From: Polynucleobacter sp. MWH-Jannik1A5
GTDB lineage: Bacteria > Pseudomonadota > Gammaproteobacteria > Burkholderiales > Burkholderiaceae
NCBI RefSeq assembly: GCF_018881795.1
Contig: NZ_JACVPQ010000001.1
Location: 283,275-347,274 of the forward strand
Reading direction: 5' to 3'
DNA length: 64,000 nt
The notes under the pieces were generated by a model, which searched no databases, was not told the origin of the DNA, and worked only from the letters and a program-made list of their open reading frames with translations. The position numbers and the translations under genes were made by a program. Below, one piece after another: positions 55,702 to 63,006 of the stretch; positions within the stretch are counted from its first letter, which is position 1; every line of letters starts with the position of its first letter.

Positions 55702-56742
55702 TTAACGAATTTGATTGATGAGGGATGCCCCATCAGTAATGACTCGTTCACCATCTTTAATACCACTAGTAATAACAATGCTCTGACCATCTAAAGGCTC
55801 ATATACAACTGTTCTTGGCTCAAATATTTCTGGGGACTTTTTAATCCAGACAATTGTTTGGTTCGAGCTGCTTTTGACTAATGATTTTGAAGGCGCCTTT
55901 ACTCCAGTGATCTTGCTATCGGTATTTACAAATACTCGAATGGGCTGACCTATGGGTAAAAATTGGAGATCGTCCGATTTAGCAGAAAAAGTTAGAGGTA
56001 AGGCTTGCTCTCTGAGGGTCTGTCCACCACCAAGATACTTGAGCTCAATCACTTTGCCATTGACATCCACCTTGCCATCAGCAATGTTCTTACTCAGACT
56101 TGAATCGTAGGCAAGCGCTTCTATTAATAGCTTGGATGGATTAACGACCTCAAAGATTAGATCTCTTGCTTGCACTACTTGGCCAGATACGACACCCGTA
56201 GTAGAAATAATTCCGCTGACTGGGGCTCTTAATTCTTCATTAGCAACAGCGGCTTCTGCCTCTTCAATAGTCTTACGAGGGACCGTATCGCTCAGATCTC
56301 GCAAACGCTTTAGTCGACTTTCCGCAAGTGATCTTGATTTTCCTGGGCCAGCCTCTGGCGTTACATACGCCAAGACATCGCCTTTACTAACCTTCTGTCC
56401 GGGCAATGGAAAACCAGCTGGTCCCGGCGTAATACGGCCAGCAACAATCGCTTGCACCTTACCGCCAAAGTTAGGATCCATAATGACTTTTCCAGCTAAA
56501 TCATAGGTTTTGGCATATTCGCCGAACTGGCCAGGAGCTGTCATCACGTGTAACTGGCGTTGCGCAGGCTTGGGAATAAAAAGACTGCCGTCCGACTGTC
56601 TTTTAGGGGCGTCACCTTGAACTTGGGATACTTCCGACTCGCCATGACCCGGCCCAGCATAAACCTTAAAAGCAAATAGCGCCACAGATAAACTAATGAG
56701 GACAATGGGGCGAAATACAAAATCTCTCTGTTTGCGATTCAT
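55702..56742 (-). CDS. RND periplasmic adaptor (membrane fusion protein)
   Basis: 346 residues. A signal/anchor sequence (FRPIVLISLSVALFAFKVYA) is followed by GPGHGESEV. The lipoyl-like half-motifs (VQAIVAGRITPGPAGFPLPG, then EELRAPVSGIISTTGVVSGQ) and a C-terminal beta-barrel region (QPIRVFVNTDSKITG) are typical. It joins pump and outer-membrane channel, and overlaps the upstream gene by 4 bp. Confidence 0.9.
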   Translation of the reverse strand: MNRKQRDFVFRPIVLISLSVALFAFKVYAGPGHGESEVSQVQGDAPKRQSDGSLFIPKPAQRQLHVMTAPGQFGEYAKTYDLAGKVIMDPNFGGKVQAIVAGRITPGPAGFPLPGQKVSKGDVLAYVTPEAGPGKSRSLAESRLKRLRDLSDTVPRKTIEEAEAAVANEELRAPVSGIISTTGVVSGQVVQARDLIFEVVNPSKLLIEALAYDSSLSKNIADGKVDVNGKVIELKYLGGGQTLREQALPLTFSAKSDDLQFLPIGQPIRVFVNTDSKITGVKAPSKSLVKSSSNQTIVWIKKSPEIFEPRTVVYEPLDGQSIVITSGIKDGERVITDGASLINQIR

Positions 56743-57308
56743 ACCCGCTCCTTAATTTGTTTGATTAGTTTTTTTGTATTCGTCATCAACACCTCTTTCT
56801 TGCGATAAGACAAATAGGCAATTGCCATCAAGAGGCTGAAATAAAGCAAGATCTTTATTGCTGATTTCCAAGTGATCAATGAGGAGCGCTCAAAGGAACT
56901 TAGATCTATAGTGGCTGCTAGTATGTCGGTAACATCATCATTAATCGTGATGGTGATCGCAGTAGGCTGATCTTTAATTTTATTTTTTAGGCGAAAGAGA
57001 TACTCTCCATCGCCATGAGGCTCTGAACTAATTTTAGAGCCCTCAAGCTCAATTTCAACCTTGGCTCCTTTGACCAATTCATTGGAGGAGTAGCGATCTA
57101 GGTAGAGCGTGATTTCCTTGCCGTTAATCACTCCTACCGCCTCATAGAGATCAGATTCAGCATAAAAGCGAGGTAGTGATTGAGTTTGTGCAGTGGTGGG
57201 TTTTTCCTCCCCATGACCAGGACCTGCATAAGTTGCCGATGCGATCGTCAGAAATAGCGCAATTAATAGTTTTGACGCCCACTGACTATATTTGTTCAAT
57301 AAATTCAT
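56739..57308 (-). CDS. Membrane-anchored periplasmic protein of the RND operon
   Basis: 189 residues from Met 57308. Signal peptide (LLIALFLTIASATYA) followed by GPGHGEEKP, the same mature opening as the adaptor. A beta-rich domain (about 45-145) resembles the N-terminal half of some metal adaptors, and a single membrane helix (AIKILLYFSLLMAIAYLSY) with a basic tail closes it. It sits between the TolC-like and adaptor genes and probably works as an extra adaptor-like subunit. Confidence 0.7.
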   Translation of the reverse strand: MNLLNKYSQWASKLLIALFLTIASATYAGPGHGEEKPTTAQTQSLPRFYAESDLYEAVGVINGKEITLYLDRYSSNELVKGAKVEIELEGSKISSEPHGDGEYLFRLKNKIKDQPTAITITINDDVTDILAATIDLSSFERSSLITWKSAIKILLYFSLLMAIAYLSYRKKEVLMTNTKKLIKQIKERV

Positions 57309-57321
57309 AGTTAAAGTGACC

Positions 57322-58605
57322 TTACTCTGGTAACAGGCCAAGGGCCTGTCGTAAATTTGAAACTGAAACTGCGTAATTGATTTTTGCAATTGCAGCCTGC
57401 CTATTTGCATCCACTGCTTCTAGCTCAATACGTAGTCTTGTGGGCAAATCGGTTTCACCAAAGCGAAATGATTTGTCAAAAAATTGACGTGTTTCATTGG
57501 CTAAGTTAGACCTCTTATCTGCAGCGCCAAGCTTCATTTTTGCCGACTTCACTAAAGCCACATTTGACTCCACATTACTTAATGCAGACTCTCGCTCATA
57601 GGACAATCGAACCTCTGAATCGACCATCTCAGCAGTAGCACTGGCCAATCTATTGGTATTGCGAGCATCAGAGCCAAAAGGAATTCTTAACCCAACAGCA
57701 ACTGATTGCTGATACGGAACGCCATAGACTTCACGGCCCTTAGTAGTCCATATTTGCAATTGTGGGGAAGCCCGAGTTTGAGACTTTGCTAGGTCAACTG
57801 CTTTTTTAGCAACCTCTAACTGATCTACAAGGGCTGCAACGATTGGCAAACTAGAATCTAGTCCTGACAGGTTTTCAGGAACCTTAGGTAGCGGTTCAAT
57901 ATTTTTAGCAATGTCACCGAATTGAATTTTCTTGAGATACTCACTTCCTAATAAAGTACGCACCCTTTGCTCAGCATTAATTACGTTGGCCTGCGCTTCG
58001 ACCAAAAAAGCTTCTGATGATGCGAGGGCACCATTGGCCTGATGAAGATCAGCGCGAGATAAGTCTCCAGCCTTAAATCTCTTTTCAACATCAAGAGCTA
58101 AGCTCTTTGCATTCTCATTTCTGCGTAGCGCTAAATCAGACTCAATTTTTGATTTCTGGTAATTCCAATAGGCATCCCTTACTTCAGCTGCAATTCTCAA
58201 TTGGGATAGATAGTATTGAGACAAAAGCTTTTTATATTCAGCATCCGCTAAATTAATTGAGCTTGACCGCTCATTCCATAACCACAGGGGGATATCTAAA
58301 CCCAGTATGGTTTCACTAGCGCCTTGATTGCTGTTAGTTCTATCGGTCTTTTGCGACACTTCAACCGAAGCTGGGCTTACCAAAAGGCTGCTAGCAATTT
58401 TTTGCTTAGCAAGCGCGGCCTCTACTCGATACTGATAGGACTTGTAGTCAGGTTGGCGCTCCCATGAAGATTCATAGAAGGACTTTAAGGTCGATCCACC
58501 TTTGAGCTCGGCATTAGCCAGCGCTATTGGCGATCCCAATATAAATACCAATCCAGTAAATTGAATGACGCAGCGACGAACTACGCCCGAATACTCTCGC
58601 AACAT
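57322..58605 (-). CDS. TolC family outer-membrane factor of the RND operon
   Basis: 427 residues with an N-terminal signal (CVIQFTGLVFILGSPIALA) and two OEP repeats (LLVSPASVEVSQKTDRTN; VGLRIPFGSDARNTNRLASA). It completes a tripartite efflux system with the adaptor and pump. It differs from the TolC-like protein of the copper operon at 44737. Confidence 0.88.
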   Translation of the reverse strand: MLREYSGVVRRCVIQFTGLVFILGSPIALANAELKGGSTLKSFYESSWERQPDYKSYQYRVEAALAKQKIASSLLVSPASVEVSQKTDRTNSNQGASETILGLDIPLWLWNERSSSINLADAEYKKLLSQYYLSQLRIAAEVRDAYWNYQKSKIESDLALRRNENAKSLALDVEKRFKAGDLSRADLHQANGALASSEAFLVEAQANVINAEQRVRTLLGSEYLKKIQFGDIAKNIEPLPKVPENLSGLDSSLPIVAALVDQLEVAKKAVDLAKSQTRASPQLQIWTTKGREVYGVPYQQSVAVGLRIPFGSDARNTNRLASATAEMVDSEVRLSYERESALSNVESNVALVKSAKMKLGAADKRSNLANETRQFFDKSFRFGETDLPTRLRIELEAVDANRQAAIAKINYAVSVSNLRQALGLLPE

Positions 58606-58675
58606 AAAAACTCCATTTGTTTGTTCAAAACAGAGTTAGCGAGAGGAGAAGAATTAGGTTAAGGCTCTCGCTAAC

Positions 58676-59011
58676 TTAGGCGAGAGCGAGCCAATTGGGT
58701 TTTTCGGGGCGGTGAGGAGAAATATCGACTAAAAACTCTACTCGTGCATCTTCATAATGAAAGATGGTAGAGGTAACTGAAATGCTAAAAGTGGAATGCA
58801 ATGCTGGAGAATGCGTCAAATGACAGACCCCACAATCAGAATCGTAGCTTGCAGAATCGCTAGCAGAGGCAATGCTGACTGGCTTCTCATGCTCGTGATG
58901 TGAAACATGAGAAGCTGCTGCCTGCTCTTCTTGGCAGTAAGCAGAAACCGTAGCATAGGATGTTTGTATCGATAAAGCTAGCAGGGCCAGAATTATCAGG
59001 ATTTTTCTCAT
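58676..59011 (-). CDS. CzcI-like exported protein
   Basis: 111 residues. The signal peptide (ILIILALLALSIQTSYA) and the following His/Cys segments (AYCQEEQAAASHVSHHEHEK, then DCGVCHLTHSPALHS) fit CzcI, the small periplasmic protein that precedes czcCBA in many betaproteobacteria and is thought to tune expression. It is the first gene of the RND operon, 70 bp upstream of the TolC-like gene. Confidence 0.78.
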   Translation of the reverse strand: MRKILIILALLALSIQTSYATVSAYCQEEQAAASHVSHHEHEKPVSIASASDSASYDSDCGVCHLTHSPALHSTFSISVTSTIFHYEDARVEFLVDISPHRPEKPNWLALA

Positions 59012-59193
59012 TAGCTAATTACAGCATATTTCTTCGTATTTTGCATTTAGAGCTTTTCCATACAAGTCAAATGGATTAATCACTCACATAGCTGCTGTAA
59101 TGCCACAACCCCCTGAATACCCAATGACTTGGTGGAAGAGGCGGCTCAACAACTTCAGAAGGTCTCTTAGTGGCCGATAGCTCCCATTCCAAG

Positions 59194-59211
59194 TGTCGGT
59201 TAACCCGACAA
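59194..59211. repeat. Palindromic site F1 (inverted copy of E2)
   Basis: TGTCG, centre GTTAACC, CGACAA. It is the exact reverse complement of site E2 over 18 bp. The RND operon thus lies between inverted copies. Confidence 0.6.
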
Positions 59212-59215
59212 ACCA

Positions 59216-59236
59216 AGTGTCCGGAAACGCGACACT
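59216..59236. repeat. Palindromic site F2
   Basis: AGTGTCC, centre GGAAACG, CGACACT: 7-bp arms with one mismatch. Its centre, reverse complemented (CGTTTCC), resembles that of site A (TGTTTCC). Confidence 0.5.
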
Positions 59237-59372
59237 CCAACAAGACGCTGTCGAAACCAATTGATCTCCACCTTACGCCAACCAAACCCGCTAGACCAAC
59301 CGCCGATATCACATCACTTTCTAAGCAGGTTTAAGCTAATGTTTTGATTACTGTTCAGCACAATTCTTAAGT

Positions 59373-59420
59373 CTTTTAATCCGTTGGTCGCGAGTTCGAA
59401 TCTCGCCCGACCCACCAGTA
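59373..59420 (+). repeat. att copy 2: right end of the large island
   Basis: 48 bp identical to 21975-22022, the tRNA-Lys 3' half. It carries no acceptor or D-arm and is not a functional tRNA. It separates the large and small islands. Confidence 0.92.
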
Positions 59421-59425
59421 ATACC

Positions 59426-59450
59426 AAAAGCCACCTTCGGGTGGCTTTTT
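59426..59450 (+). terminator. Hairpin-T terminator after att copy 2
   Basis: AAAAGCCACC, TTCG loop, GGTGGCTTTTT. Almost the same hairpin follows att copy 3, so it is probably the original terminator of tRNA-Lys. Confidence 0.8.
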
Positions 59451-59459
59451 CATCTTCAT

Positions 59460-59476
59460 ATAGTTGCATAGCTAAT
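59460..59476. promoter_or_regulatory. MarR box 1 (17-bp repeat)
   Basis: ATAGTTGCATAGCTAAT lies 22 bp upstream of the MarR start and is repeated exactly at 59938. It has TAG-T and A-CTA half-sites. It is the likely binding site for the MarR protein. Confidence 0.65.
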
Positions 59477-59498
59477 CAATATCAGATATACTGCCCCC

Positions 59499-59918
59499 AT
59501 GTTTGAACAATGCCTCTATTTCAACACTACTAGCCTAGCTCGTCAGCTAGAGCGGGAATGGACTAGCGCATTCAAACCATTTGGACTTACCCCGTCACAA
59601 GCCTTCATGCTCAGGGTCGTTCTGGATAAAGCCACGTTATTGCAAAGTGAATTGGCTTTGGAGATGAATATCAGCCGCCCCACTGCTACTAGAGGTTTAG
59701 ATGGCTTAGAGAGATTGAGCTTAATTAAGCGGGTTGCCTCTGAGAAGGATGGCCGTGAACAAGAAATTCATCCAACCAAGAAGGCTGTGGATATGAGGGA
59801 TGCGATTAATGCTGCCAGTGGTGCCGTTACCAAGCGCCTGAAGAAAACGTTAGGGACTGGGCATTTTGAAGATGTTGTCGGACAGCTTCGGGGTATTAGC
59901 TCTGCCCTGAAGGAATAG
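59499..59918 (+). CDS. MarR family transcriptional regulator
   Basis: 139 residues with a winged helix: FGLTPSQAFMLRVVLD, QSELALEMNISRPTATRGLD and the wing RVASEKDGREQEIHPTKKA. MarR proteins are dimeric repressors often released by phenolic or aromatic compounds. Exact 17-bp repeats before it and before the tautomerase suggest it controls both. The gene opens the 2-kb island. Confidence 0.9.
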   Translation: MFEQCLYFNTTSLARQLEREWTSAFKPFGLTPSQAFMLRVVLDKATLLQSELALEMNISRPTATRGLDGLERLSLIKRVASEKDGREQEIHPTKKAVDMRDAINAASGAVTKRLKKTLGTGHFEDVVGQLRGISSALKE

Positions 59919-59937
59919 GGAATTTTTTATTTCCCTA

Positions 59938-59954
59938 ATAGTTGCATAGCTAAT
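59938..59954. promoter_or_regulatory. MarR box 2 (17-bp repeat)
   Basis: Exact second copy of ATAGTTGCATAGCTAAT, 39 bp upstream of the tautomerase start. Confidence 0.65.
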
Positions 59955-59993
59955 TAGTTTTATTGAATTGATTTATTTACAAAGGAGAATTAC

Positions 59994-60383
59994 ATGCCAA
60001 TCTTGAACGTAAAAGTCAGCGGACAAAAGAATATCGAGACCACTAAAGCCATTAATGAACTACTACTAGACCTTACACACCGTATTCTGGGCAAGAAAAA
60101 GGAGGTTACTGCTATTGCGATTGAATATGTAGATTTGGACTGCTGGTTTGTGGGTGGCAAGCTATTAAGCGAACAAGGCAAGAACAGCTTTTACTTTGAC
60201 ATCAAGATCACCGATGAGACCAATACAAAAGATGAGAAGGCTCAGTACATTAAGGAAGCATTTGAAGGTTTTGAGCGCATTCTAGGCAATCTTCATGAAG
60301 AGAGCTATATCTACGTACAAGATGTTAGGGCTGCTAGCTATGGGTATGGCGGTAAGACTCAGGAATATCGATATCATCAATAA
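59994..60383 (+). CDS. Tautomerase family protein (4-OT-like)
   Basis: 129 residues. After removal of Met the N-terminus is Pro (PILNVKVSG), the catalytic base of the tautomerase superfamily. The first 70 residues match a 4-oxalocrotonate tautomerase-like beta-alpha-beta unit (AINELLLDLTHRILG; VTAIAIEYVD); the second half is a related repeat. The substrate is unknown. It is probably regulated by the MarR protein upstream. A strong AAGGAG precedes the start. Confidence 0.85.
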   Translation: MPILNVKVSGQKNIETTKAINELLLDLTHRILGKKKEVTAIAIEYVDLDCWFVGGKLLSEQGKNSFYFDIKITDETNTKDEKAQYIKEAFEGFERILGNLHEESYIYVQDVRAASYGYGGKTQEYRYHQ

Positions 60384-60449
60384 TTCAGCAAATACACTCA
60401 TAACCCTCTGTAATATCAGGGGTTTATGACTAGATTATTGAGCATAATT

Positions 60450-60471
60450 CTCTAGGAAAATAGACCTAGAG
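60450..60471. promoter_or_regulatory. Palindromic operator before the toxin-antitoxin operon
   Basis: CTCTAGG and CCTAGAG are perfect 7-bp arms around an 8-nt A-rich loop, 16 bp before the antitoxin ATG. Toxin-antitoxin operons are usually autoregulated at such dyads. Confidence 0.55.
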
Positions 60472-60487
60472 TCACTAAAATAGATCC

Positions 60488-60685
60488 ATGCCAACAAAGT
60501 TTTCAACCCAATCTCAGATCCGCCAATACAACGTTTCTAATGCTGTAGCTTCTGCTCGGATTGAAGGCATTGTTCCTACTAAGCAGTTAGAGCAAAACCT
60601 TACTGATTACGTTACTGGCAACAAGAGTATCGGACAAATACTGAAAGAAACCAAACAACGTTATGCCGCAAATCGACCCAAATGA
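60488..60685 (+). CDS. VbhA-like antitoxin
   Basis: 65 residues. The segment SNAVASARIEGIVPTKQLEQ and DYVTGNKSIGQILKE fits the VbhA antitoxin domain, in which a short helix bundle blocks Fic toxins. Here it overlaps by 4 bp a zeta-like kinase instead of a Fic gene. The pairing suggests it neutralises that kinase. Confidence 0.75.
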   Translation: MPTKFSTQSQIRQYNVSNAVASARIEGIVPTKQLEQNLTDYVTGNKSIGQILKETKQRYAANRPK

Positions 60686-61200
60686 TGTCCGCAATAAATA
60701 AAAAAATTATCATCATTGCGGGACCTAATGGGGCTGGTAAAACTACTTTTGCCAAAAACTTCTTACCGCAAGAAGCTCATACATTTCGTTTTATTAATGC
60801 TGATCTTATAGCGGCTGGTTTGGCACCATTTAATCCTGAATCTGTTGCATTCAAGGCGGCTCGCTTGATGCTCAATGAGTTGGATGAATACACCAAAGCA
60901 GGTGAAAGTTTTGCATTTGAAACCACGTTATCCGGCACCCATTATCTACAACGCATTCAAGAGTGGAAAGACTTGGGCTACACAATTAAGCTCTGGTTTA
61001 TTGCCCTAAGTTCTCCTGAGTTAGCCATCTCTCGAGTAGCAGAGCGAGTTGCACAGGGCGGACACAATATTCCTGAAGAAGTCATTCGTAGGCGCTATCG
61101 AGCAGGATTAGAGAATCTCCCAAAGTATCAAAAAGCTGTAAACTCATGGGTATTGCTTGATGGTGACTTAACGGAATTAGAAAAGATTGCTCAAGGCTAG
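60682..61200 (+). CDS. Zeta-toxin-like P-loop kinase
   Basis: 172 residues. Walker A is AGPNGAGKTTFAK; NADLIAAGLAPF, FAFETTLSG and the basic helix EEVIRRRYRAGLENL follow, all typical of zeta-like AAA kinases. Zeta toxins phosphorylate UDP-N-acetylglucosamine or related sugars and stop wall synthesis. It is translationally coupled to the VbhA-like antitoxin upstream and followed after 2 bp by a short gene. Whether it is toxic has not been shown. Confidence 0.85.
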   Translation: MMSAINKKIIIIAGPNGAGKTTFAKNFLPQEAHTFRFINADLIAAGLAPFNPESVAFKAARLMLNELDEYTKAGESFAFETTLSGTHYLQRIQEWKDLGYTIKLWFIALSSPELAISRVAERVAQGGHNIPEEVIRRRYRAGLENLPKYQKAVNSWVLLDGDLTELEKIAQG

Positions 61201-61202
61201 AA

Positions 61203-61400
61203 ATGATTATTCCAACTCCAGATATCCTCAATTCACCAGATCCTGACATATCAGGCTCCTACTTCGCTATTAAACGTGCTAGAAAAGCAGCGATAGACTT
61301 GGCAATCCAAACCAATACCGCAATCGTGACCACAGTTAATGGCAAGATAGTGCGGATCCCTGCCGCAGAACTCATTAAGCAGCGGCAACTTACGGCCTAA
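61203..61400 (+). CDS. Short third gene of the toxin-antitoxin operon
   Basis: 65 residues, unrecognised. The core SYFAIKRARKAAIDLAIQTN followed by VNGKIVRIPAAEL looks like small partners often seen after zeta-like kinases, but the function is unknown. Its stop codon lies 3 bp before att copy 3. Confidence 0.6.
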   Translation: MIIPTPDILNSPDPDISGSYFAIKRARKAAIDLAIQTNTAIVTTVNGKIVRIPAAELIKQRQLTA

Positions 61401-61403
61401 ACA

Positions 61404-61442
61404 CCGTTGGTCGCGAGTTCGAATCTCGCCCGACCCACCAGT
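61404..61442 (+). repeat. att copy 3: right end of the small island
   Basis: 39 bp identical to the last part of the other two copies; the preceding bases differ. With copy 2 it bounds a 2.0-kb unit carrying MarR, tautomerase and the VbhA/zeta operon. Confidence 0.9.
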
Positions 61443-61447
61443 TATAC

Positions 61448-61472
61448 AAAAGCCACCCTCGGGTGGCTTTTT
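61448..61472 (+). terminator. Hairpin-T terminator after att copy 3
   Basis: AAAAGCCACC, CTCG loop, GGTGGCTTTTT. Nearly the same as the hairpin after copy 2. Confidence 0.8.
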
Positions 61473-61740
61473 CTTTTACCGGAATCAATATCGTGACTGT
61501 TTGACGCAATAAGCAATCTATTGGACCGTAATGCGTGGTGGGGGGTGGCACACGCTGCAGAATCGTAAGCAACTTTGCATTGTTTATAGAATAAAAAATC
61601 ATTTTTTTAAGCCATTATTTGTATATTATTGGCTAAAGCCTTCCCAAAGAATCAACTTTTGTCTTGCCTGTACGCAATTGAAAAGTCTAAGTTTCAGCTC
61701 TATTACTAAAACCCAAAATGATCCAGAAAGAAAATTTTTC
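61473..61740. other. Noncoding flank resembling the left island end
   Basis: 268 bp with no supported gene. GACTGTTTG (61495), CAAT, TGGC (61546) and ACGCTGC (61552) repeat the order seen at 22083-22141. A minus-strand ORF over the att copy is a tRNA shadow. Confidence 0.45.
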
Positions 61741-62886
61741 GTGAATATTTTCAAAAAAACACTTAGTCTGTTCACGGCTACATCTTTGATGGCAGCTTCC
61801 ATTGGCAATGCCATAGCTTGTACGTCTCTTGTCATCACCGACACAAATGGCAATGTGTATCACGGACGAACACTTGAAAACTCTGCACGGCCACCAGCAT
61901 TGCTGACGTATATGCCTGCAGGCACAAAAATTGATTCAACTACCCCCACAGGTCAGCAAGGTATGACCTTTAATACAAAATATGCATTTATTGGTGCGGG
62001 CAGCTCTAAAGGCTATGGTGTTAAGCAGCAGCTATTTCTAGATGGTCTTAATGACCAAGGTCTCAGCTTATCTGGTAACGAGATAACTCCAACCACCTCG
62101 ATGACTTTGGGATCGGATAATTCGAAGATTCTCTCCGGTCAACTTTTTAGCACTTGGGTGCTTGGAAACTTTAAAACGGTTGATGAAGTTAGGAAAGTTT
62201 TATCTAGTGGTGCCGTACAGGTTTGGTTACCAGATGTTAAATTGTTTGACAACCTTCCCGTCCCACTTCACTATGCAATTCACGATAAAAGTGGCGGCGC
62301 AATTGTGATTGAGTTTGCAAATGGCTTGGCCAATATCTATGACAACCCTGTTGGCGTTTTAACTAATGGACCTCATTTCCCATGGCATCTCGAAAACCTG
62401 AACAACTATACATTTAATAATGTTGATAAAAACACAGGGCAGTTAGGGAAACTGAAATTAGCCACAGCGGATTCCGGCAATGCAATTGCAGGCCTTTCTG
62501 CTGCGAATACCTCACAGGGACGCTTTGTTAAAGCAGCTTTTTATGCAAACTACGTAACAAAAGGCACAACACCGGATCAGGCCATCAATCAACTTGGCCA
62601 CATTATGAATAATTTTGATCGTCCTGACGGTCTTACTGTTGATCCTGCAGGCAGCAAAGGCGATGGTGGTGCTAGCAGCAGTAAATCATCAAGCGAAGTT
62701 TCTGATTTCACTGTAATGAAAGATCTTTCACGCGGTAAATATTACATTCGTAGTATTAACAATTCCCTGAATTGGGCTGTAGTTGATCTAGCTGCATTGA
62801 AGAATCTAAAAGAGATTAAGGCACTCCAAGCGTATGGAATAAATAATGCCGGCCCTCAGGATTTATCTTCTTCATTTTTGAAATAA
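61741..62886 (+). CDS. Exported choloylglycine hydrolase family (Ntn) amidase
   Basis: 381 residues from GTG 61741; the frame opens at 61531, but only from the GTG does a signal peptide form (LFTATSLMAASIGNAIA). Cleavage after AIA would expose Cys27 (CTSLVITD) as the N-terminal nucleophile, as the family requires. HGRTLENS and DGLNDQGLSLSGNE carry the conserved Arg and Asn. Members cleave linear C-N amides such as bile salts, penicillin V or acyl-homoserine lactones; the substrate here is not known. A Ser/Gly-rich insert (GGASSSKSSSE) is unusual. Confidence 0.88.
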   Translation: MNIFKKTLSLFTATSLMAASIGNAIACTSLVITDTNGNVYHGRTLENSARPPALLTYMPAGTKIDSTTPTGQQGMTFNTKYAFIGAGSSKGYGVKQQLFLDGLNDQGLSLSGNEITPTTSMTLGSDNSKILSGQLFSTWVLGNFKTVDEVRKVLSSGAVQVWLPDVKLFDNLPVPLHYAIHDKSGGAIVIEFANGLANIYDNPVGVLTNGPHFPWHLENLNNYTFNNVDKNTGQLGKLKLATADSGNAIAGLSAANTSQGRFVKAAFYANYVTKGTTPDQAINQLGHIMNNFDRPDGLTVDPAGSKGDGGASSSKSSSEVSDFTVMKDLSRGKYYIRSINNSLNWAVVDLAALKNLKEIKALQAYGINNAGPQDLSSSFLK

Positions 62887-63006
62887 TTCAAATTTAGGTG
62901 CATTAATAAAACCCGCTACGGCGGGTTTTATTTTGTCCACAAGGACTAGAGCAAATTTTGCAATGCTAATATGAGGCCTTGAGCAACCCATTGCAAACCA
63001 AACCTT

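Larger units (their letters stand above)
59012..59372. other. Noncoding right end of the large island with palindromic sites
   Basis: No gene supported: a 78-residue minus-strand ORF here overlaps the palindromes and has no protein-like features. The region holds sites F1 and F2 and ends at att copy 2. GACGCTGTCGAAACC at 59264 recalls GACGCT/TTTCG elements at the left end. Confidence 0.5.

Noticed and set aside
59076-59312. 78-codon minus-strand ORF between the RND operon and att copy 2
   Set aside because: It spans the palindromic sites F1 and F2 and has no protein-like features; it looks like a chance frame.
22020-59372. Conjugative (ICE) transfer module
   Set aside because: No relaxase, VirB4, VirD4 or pilus gene was found, so the island is at most mobilisable.
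22020-61442. Insertion sequence or transposase
   Set aside because: No DDE or HUH transposase, or terminal repeats with target duplications, were seen; mobility appears to rest on tyrosine recombinases.
61390-61602. Minus-strand ORF ending near the third att copy
   Set aside because: The GRDSNSRP-type translation is the well-known artefact of reading the tRNA T-arm backwards.
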